Positions 57,868 to 64,000 of a DNA stretch of 64,000 bases are shown here, piece by piece. The translations under genes and the position numbers were made by a program. The stretch's first letter is position 1; each line of letters starts with the position of its first letter. This DNA comes from Stictocephala bisonia (lineage: Eukaryota; Arthropoda; Insecta; Hemiptera; Membracidae), in the NCBI GenBank assembly GCA_035578905.1, contig JAQJVL010000784.1, forward strand, positions 124,001 through 188,000, in the 5' to 3' direction. The notes under the pieces are model-generated. The model did no database searches. It saw only the letters and a list, made by a program, of their open reading frames with translations, and was not told the DNA's origin.

Positions 57868-58290
57868 CTTGTGGATGTAGCCTGTATACGTTGACATGTA
57901 CACCAGGCTCTCTCCGATCCCAGTGGACTGAAACTTTCCTTGGACGGGCTGCAGTCTATCAATGAGGCCAAGTTGGTAAAGAGACCATACAACTGATCCG
58001 AACTTTAGCAGCGGGAGAACAAAGGGTTTGTTGATGAGTACAAGGGCACTTGAGCTAAGGCCATGTCTGGAATTTCTCATAATCAGACCAAGCATGCGAG
58101 AATCTCACCAGCATATTTGGCCTATATGGGCACTGTAGCCAAAGGAAGAATTCTATGCCAAGGTTTTCAATGGAGGTACAATGATCAAGAGGCTTGTCAT
58201 CAAGGGAGTAGTCAAAGGCACTTGTGAAGGACGTTCTATTTGATGTAATTACCTTGAACTTGATGTGATTAACTTGAATGGTCAATTCAT
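57868..58290 (-). pseudogene. LINE reverse transcriptase thumb remnant
   Basis: On the minus strand FDYSLDDKPLDHCTSIENLG is the segment following the RT palm in non-LTR elements (F-Y-x-L-x-x-x-x-L-x-x-V-x-x-x-K-x-L-G). After a frame change near 58090 come MLGLIMRNSRHGLSS and LPLLKFGSVVWSLYQ, the thumb block. The catalytic palm is missing, and the sequence is truncated on both sides. It is a different LINE family from the one at 36-44 kb. Confidence 0.8.
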
Positions 58291-59639
58291 TGCCCGGAGA
58301 CTATTCCGATACACAGTAAAGAGCCTACTGGAGATGTTTGTGGTTAGAAATCGAAGGTATTTAAAGAAACATTTTTATGTCTTCAGTAAACAGAAAAAAG
58401 AAACTTGCTCCTATATACGTTTAAGTTCAGTTATTAGATGCGTAACACGCTCCTTGGCTTAAACCCAAATCTGCGCAATTGTTAACACCAGCAGAAAAAT
58501 TATCACATATTGTGTAGTCAACATTCGTTTTTACATGTTTATTAAATAAATTCTTCAAGAAAAGACCTAACTTCTAAATTTCATTTTAAGACAGTACCTT
58601 AAAATTTTTTTGTTAGTTAAAAATATGAGTATCATACGAGAATGAGAACTATTTTGTAGTATGAAAACGTACGTTCTTTAGTAGAGCCCATATTACCAAT
58701 TTTATTTACAAGGTTATTGAAAAATTAACTAACCTGAAAGACAAAGTAAATTTATAAATACACTAAACCGACTATAAAGGAGCACATTTATTCGGAATAC
58801 TTTTTGAATAAATCACATTATACGGTAATATGTATTTTAGTTTTAATAGCTAAATTAGTAAACTTAACAGGATCAAATGTATATTTTGCAGTTAAATAAC
58901 TGAAGGTAACAAATGTTAAAAAACATTCCTTACATTCAATTTAATCACAAGAGCTTCCATTGAGTTCCATTAATGAATTGGTGAGTTCAGTTTCTTTCGG
59001 CTCCCCCCCCCCCAAGCTACCCTTTACACTCCCCCCTTCTAAAGGCCTCAGTAATGATGATTTGGTATGCCGAGGTAACCACAGACAAACCACTAACGTT
59101 ATCTCGGGATCTCTACACCAACGAATGCCCTTTTTCATTTAGTTTTCTTTTAGGTTATAAACACTGTTAATCCTGTCTTGTTATACAAAAAAATAATTCA
59201 TTTTTATAGCCCACTTTGGTTTTCGTTGCATTCTTGCTATTCTGTCGTATTCTAATTGTCATTACATTGTCCTACCATTTGTATACTATGGCAGGGGTTT
59301 TTTTTTACTGCTCTTTAAATGAGTTATTCTTTAACAGTATTGCTTAACACACTACTTTTAGTTTCATGTATTTATTTTATAATAGATATAATAGTCATAT
59401 AGTTTTCCCGTTATGTACTAGTAGGCTAGTGATAAGCCATTTTTATTTATTTTACGTGCAAATTCAGTAGTAAATGAAATGTTAATATTTACATAAATAA
59501 ATATGTGATATAAAGGTATAGAATATCATATTTTAACAGGCTAGCAACAATGGTGTTGTTAACTTGCAAATTTGCAAAAATTTTTAAATAATAGTCTATA
59601 GAATATAGAATTTAGAACTTAAATAACTCTGAAATATTT
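58291..59639. other. No gene seen
   Basis: AT-rich except 58940-59130, which is less AT-rich and has a C10 homopolymer near 59003. Short frames there on both strands are not recognised. Confidence 0.45.
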
Positions 59640-59907
59640 GTTAAATAAATAAATCGTGTACACAACTACCATTTGCGAGTCTGGCATGCTGGACGGATTT
59701 TATAGCCTGGTGACGTGTGGCTACGTTCGTCGTTAGTCCAGCTTTCTCGACCAGGATTCGCAACAAGTCGTAGATTCCCAATCGCTCTAGGCTGCGTCAA
59801 CACCGGGGGTATACTTTAGGATTTCCAAGCGCGTGGACTGGGAATCGAACCTGGAAACCTCAAACTCCGGAGTTGAGTACGTTAACAACTCAGCCACCGG
59901 AACCCCC
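59640..59907 (-). mobile_element. SINE-D, tRNA-derived, full length
   Basis: On the minus strand: GGTGGCTGAGTTGTTAACG (A-box), then GGTTCGATTCCC (B-box, rc of about 59840-59851), then a 170-bp body and an (ATTT)n tail at 59640-59655. Both boxes are intact. The body is unlike SINE-A, B or C. Confidence 0.8.
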
Positions 59908-59984
59908 AAATATTTTTATTACATAAACGTTTCAGAGTTGCTTGGTAAAGAAAATTGCACTGGTACATTATACACTGTACTGGT

Positions 59985-60006
59985 ACATACATACATACAT
60001 ACATAG
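59985..60006. repeat. (ACAT)n microsatellite
   Basis: Five to six copies of the tetranucleotide. Confidence 0.9.
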
Positions 60007-60639
60007 GTAGGGTGTGTGGGGAGGACCTTTAAGTCTTCTGATTATCCCGAATGCGTACTACAAATAACAACATCAGAATTATTGCATTTCACTTATCGTA
60101 GCTCTAAACACATACAAATTTGTGTAATCCTTTAAAAAGTATTTATTTTTTTACCAAGTACTTTGAGCCTAAATGAAATACCAGGCTCAAAGTAATTAGT
60201 ATAGACTTTCTCCCTTCAAACTTACTGAAGACTAGGTCTATAAGTCGTACACATATACCTATAAAGAATTATGGGCTATTCGCTTATGGATAGATATCCT
60301 GTTAGTTGTTCCTTTGAATAAAGCATTTATAAAAATATAAATAAAGTATACTTAAAACATATTTGTCAGTATATTTCAAAACTATATAATACTCAAAAAT
60401 CCTAATTACCTCCTTATCATATATTGTATATAATATGTATCATGTGGAATACATGTTTATAGCGTTAAATTGTGAAAATACATCAAGAGTACTGATCTTT
60501 TGGAAGGAAGTTGAGGTCGTAATAGCCTACTTTTAGACACATCTTTATAGTAACATAAGATATTTACATTTTTTCTCTAACTAATCTGTCTTATATAAAT
60601 ATATATATGTACACACGATACTTCATATTTCTACGAAAT

Positions 60640-60770
60640 GTCTGCTAGGGATTGAGGTCGGGGAGGGGGAAGGCCGCGGCCTTGATTGGAATGCGGAAAG
60701 CTCGTCACTAGGTTATCACATTGATGATTATCAGTCGTTTAAATGGCTTAAAGGGATTTAAATGTCCGCG
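60640..60770. other. CpG-containing GC-rich patch
   Basis: Includes the perfect 14-bp palindrome AAGGCCGCGGCCTT (60670-60683), GGGGAGGGGGA and GTCCGCGCCCG, in otherwise AT-rich DNA. No gene is evident nearby. Confidence 0.4.
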
Positions 60771-63700
60771 CCCGTTATTATTCTTTTATAATTACCAGAA
60801 TTATTAAAGATATGGTTAATGTAGTGGATACATTGTGGCCCACCAGAATAGTATTATTGTATTTATATTGAAATAACAATAATATAGGCTAAACGTTTGC
60901 TATAAGATGCACTTTACTGCTTTAAAAAACTGTAAAAATAAACAAATGTGCATTTTATGTTGTCATAATAGTGCTAAATGTATAAGGCAAAAGAAAAATA
61001 TCAGAAAACGGAATATTACACGGTACATATTTTGAGCTAATAGACCTTTTGTTGAAAACGTGATTTTTCGAAAATTTAATTAAACATCTACTCACCCGTA
61101 ACAGATATCCTTAATATTGTGTCCAAACTATAAAGTGTTTGTTATTTAAGTCTTCTTTAGCCAAAGTACACTAAATTTGGCACTTTTTTTAAATTGCTTG
61201 AAATTTTATTCCGCCTTTCTGGTTGGTATTTCATTCATAACCCGCATAAACTTGATACAGTTGTTCTTTGGAATTATTTCTAGGCTTAAATGATTTTCCC
61301 TAATTGCATTTCCGAAATAGTCTAGTATTTTACATTACCACACCTGTCTAAAGGCCATGATCAACAATTGTTTTACTGTCTGATAAACAGCTGTTTGTGA
61401 TTGTTTAAGCAACTTCTAGTCTATTGCTTCTCGAATAATGCTGGCACATTTTAGTTTTTTTTTTTAAATTCTCTTCATATTTTCAGCAAAATGTAATAGT
61501 ACTAATTATTTCTCCTCGAATAATTAGTTTGGTTATGTAAGTTTTTAAAATGTACTTAAATAGTTTTTATAATACTATTATTAGATGATTACAGTACTAT
61601 GATAAATTTAAATAGTCGTTAATTGCTAATTGTCGTAAAAAAAGGTAAAAAATGTGTTTAACTCAAACAATAATAAAGCACTGGACATATTAGTTTTATA
61701 TATTTACAAAACAAATGGACGTCACAAACGTAATATAATATCAGTACAAAATGTTCCAGATTTTATTCTTTATTTGTGTTGAGCGACGCACATTTGTTTT
61801 ATATTTCTAAGAATATGTATTATGTTAATTTTTTTATTCAGAAAATATTGTCTTTTGATTATTTTAATATTTAATTTGATACCAAATTCAGTTTTACAAA
61901 GAATGTATGGATAAAATTTAAATATATTAATAATTAAACAAATTAAGTGGATTGTTAAGTATTAATTTAGTTATAGTTAAATCATAATTTTATTAGTGAT
62001 AAGGTATTCAACTATCCATTTTGTTAATAATGGACCTGATAAAGTTAATAAAGAATAAACAATATTGTGTTGAAACAATAATTGAAAAGTAACAATATTG
62101 TGTGCGTATTTAGTTTCTCCAAGTGGTAAGACTAATATCCAGTAACAGCTGTGAATAACTGCAGTCGGGTGCAACACATCGTACGTCACCGTGCTAGATG
62201 ACGTCATCAAATGTCGCAGTATATAACATTTACGTGTTACAAACTTCATAAGATTAACTATCGTACTAAAAATTAGTTTACAAACTAATAGAGCAGCAGA
62301 TACACCAAATGTGTTACATAAATTAATCATTTTGTCTTTTTGTGAATGATTATGATTAAGTTGTCAAACTTAGGTCTAATTTGAATAAAATACAACAAAT
62401 AGCTCTTGATTAAACTATGATACATTTAATTATGCCTAAATAATTAATATTATTATTGTTATAAAATGTAGAAATAAATCCAGCTATCGATATTAATGTT
62501 CTTCTGCTTTTTATTATTTGCATTTTTTCTGCTGTGGTCTTGTATATTTTTGTTGTAAAAGTTTTCTTTTGAAATGTTCTCCCAAAGTTGTTTTTTCTAT
62601 TGTAAAAAGTTATTTTTCTACATTCTAAGATACCACCTGTAGGCCTGTTCCTACTTCAAATAGTTGGGAAGATAGTTCAAGTGTGACGTGTACATTCAAA
62701 TATAATTTACAATAAAATGAGATCATATGGGTCCATTCAGCATCAACTATTTCTAAGGCTCCCTTTAAAAGAAACGTTTTACTTTAGTTTGCTTCATCGC
62801 AAATGGAACCAGTTAAATTTAACGTTAACATAAGGTAATAAATGATGAAGATAAACAAGCATATATGACCTCTCTGTAAACCTTATCTACATGAACCTTA
62901 CTTCACTCCATAAAGTGTTTTACCAGGACATTTACGTATTTTGTCACCCTCATAGTATGTTAGGCGAGACACTGTTTATAGAACACATCGCTATATAAAG
63001 TTACAAACTGCGGTACGTTTAGTTTTCAAATATTGCTTGAATATGGTATTTGTAGTGTTTGTAAACTTTTATTAACATGCTAATATTTCAAGAATTATGT
63101 GCATAGATTCATTTGTATATATATTGCCAGACTCAGAACTGATAAGTTAAACATGAAGTAAAGATCGAATTTCATCACTAGATTATTAAAGTAGTAAATA
63201 TAAAGTACGCATAAATGTTTTTAGAGACTAATTTACAATTTTTGTTTCAAAGTATACACTGAACAAAATGTAAACTCAGTTATCTAAAAACAAAAAAAAG
63301 CTCAATCGACGGCAATATTAATACAGTAATGTCCAATTGATTAAATCAAGTATTACATTCATTACATTTGCTTCACAAATAAAATAAGTAGGTATTTTAT
63401 TTAATGTTATAAATATACAGTATTTGAACAGATAATGATATTAAAATTCCTATTGTGTATTTACTAAAAAAATATTGAGATTAAATAATGACCAATCACT
63501 TTTAAATAGTGACCTTTCTCTATCCCTGGCGAATAACCTCCCATACATTTTTTAGTTCATTTAAATTAAATGACGAATTTAACATGTTGGGTGACACAAG
63601 TGACAAGAGCACTCATCTTATTAATGTATTAATGAAACACAGATTTAATGGTTATACAAAACAAATGTATTTTTATGCATAAACTTATTATTACCTTATT

Positions 63701-64000
63701 TGTAATCACTGTATCAATTTAATACAATCACTAATAAATAGTGACAAATACCTGGAATGAATGGTTATGACATAGATTCCATGTTATAAATAACTGAATA
63801 TGATTTCTTAGTAAAAATATTTTTTGGATCACTATTGTTATTACAAGAAAATCGTAGGAATACAAATTGTTAAATACTTGTCTTTACCAAAAGTAATAAT
63901 TAATTACGACTTAACCCCTTATTCGCACATCTCAATTTTTAATTACACTATAATAATGCTCCAAAAGTCAAAATGTATGGACAGGATTATAGTTTGAAAC
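60771..64000. other. AT-rich, no gene seen
   Basis: 3.2 kb with no recognisable repeat. A minus-strand 117-codon frame (61977-62330) begins MINLCNTFGVSAALLVCKLI and is hydrophobic at its start, but I see no domain, no homologous block and no promoter or polyadenylation context; it is left uncalled. Confidence 0.5.

Noticed and set aside
61977..62330. 117-codon minus-strand frame with hydrophobic start
   Set aside because: No domain, no splice or promoter context, AT-driven composition; length is compatible with chance in 64 kb.

Overview
The window is 64 kb of AT-rich animal DNA, almost certainly from an insect. Three things point there: TTAGG-type tracts (the usual insect telomere repeat) in several places, a Ty3/gypsy element whose LTR carries a TATA box 30 nt upstream of a TCAGT-type arthropod initiator, and jockey-type LINEs, tRNA-derived SINEs and TA-flanked mariner/pogo-type elements. 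Together these would suit a hemipteran or similar large-genome insect, but nothing here fixes the order. I find no convincing host protein-coding gene. Most short open frames lie in AT-rich filler or low-complexity repeats. The window is intergenic or intronic DNA dominated by repeats.

Layout. 1-7 kb: SINE copies of two families and a 77-80 bp minisatellite. 8.6-9.8 kb: a decayed Tc1/mariner-type transposon with very long inverted ends. 11.5-12.0 and 27.0-27.5 kb: three blocks of one G-quadruplex-forming minisatellite, one of them inverted. 13.3-13.9 kb: a TA-flanked foldback element carrying a 22-bp minisatellite and a (TTAGG)n tract. 18.0-21.0 kb: a satellite of exactly 35 head-to-tail 87-bp units, each able to fold into a hairpin. 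23.7 kb: a 12 x 19 bp array. 24.9-25.5 kb: a foldback element. 28.1-29.2 kb: a pogo/Tigger-type element with a short N-terminal transposase-like frame. 33.1-33.9 kb: another TA-flanked foldback element.

36.1-44.3 kb holds the only substantial coding DNA. A 5'-truncated jockey-type LINE (+ strand) was split inside its reverse transcriptase by a complete, young LTR retrotransposon (- strand, 36494-43167). The LTRs are 924 bp each and differ at 2 positions, with a 4-bp ATAC target duplication. The parts of the element fit together: TATA/initiator promoter in the 5' LTR, tRNA-Leu primer site, Gag with an N-terminal SAP-like domain and a CCHC knuckle, a GGAAAAC slippery site at the Gag stop, a -1 frame Pol (protease, RT, RNase H, DD35E integrase, GPY module), a polypurine tract overlapping the Pol stop, and the 3' LTR. 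No env frame is present.

44.3-64 kb: dispersed repeats with an RTE-like tail, an inverted-ended element at 47.9-48.5 kb containing a near-perfect long hairpin, two more TA-flanked MITEs (52.3 and 53.6 kb), remnants of two more LINEs (51.7 and 58 kb), a degenerate 22-bp minisatellite, a 42-copy hexanucleotide array and a tRNA-derived SINE. The last 3 kb shows nothing recognisable.
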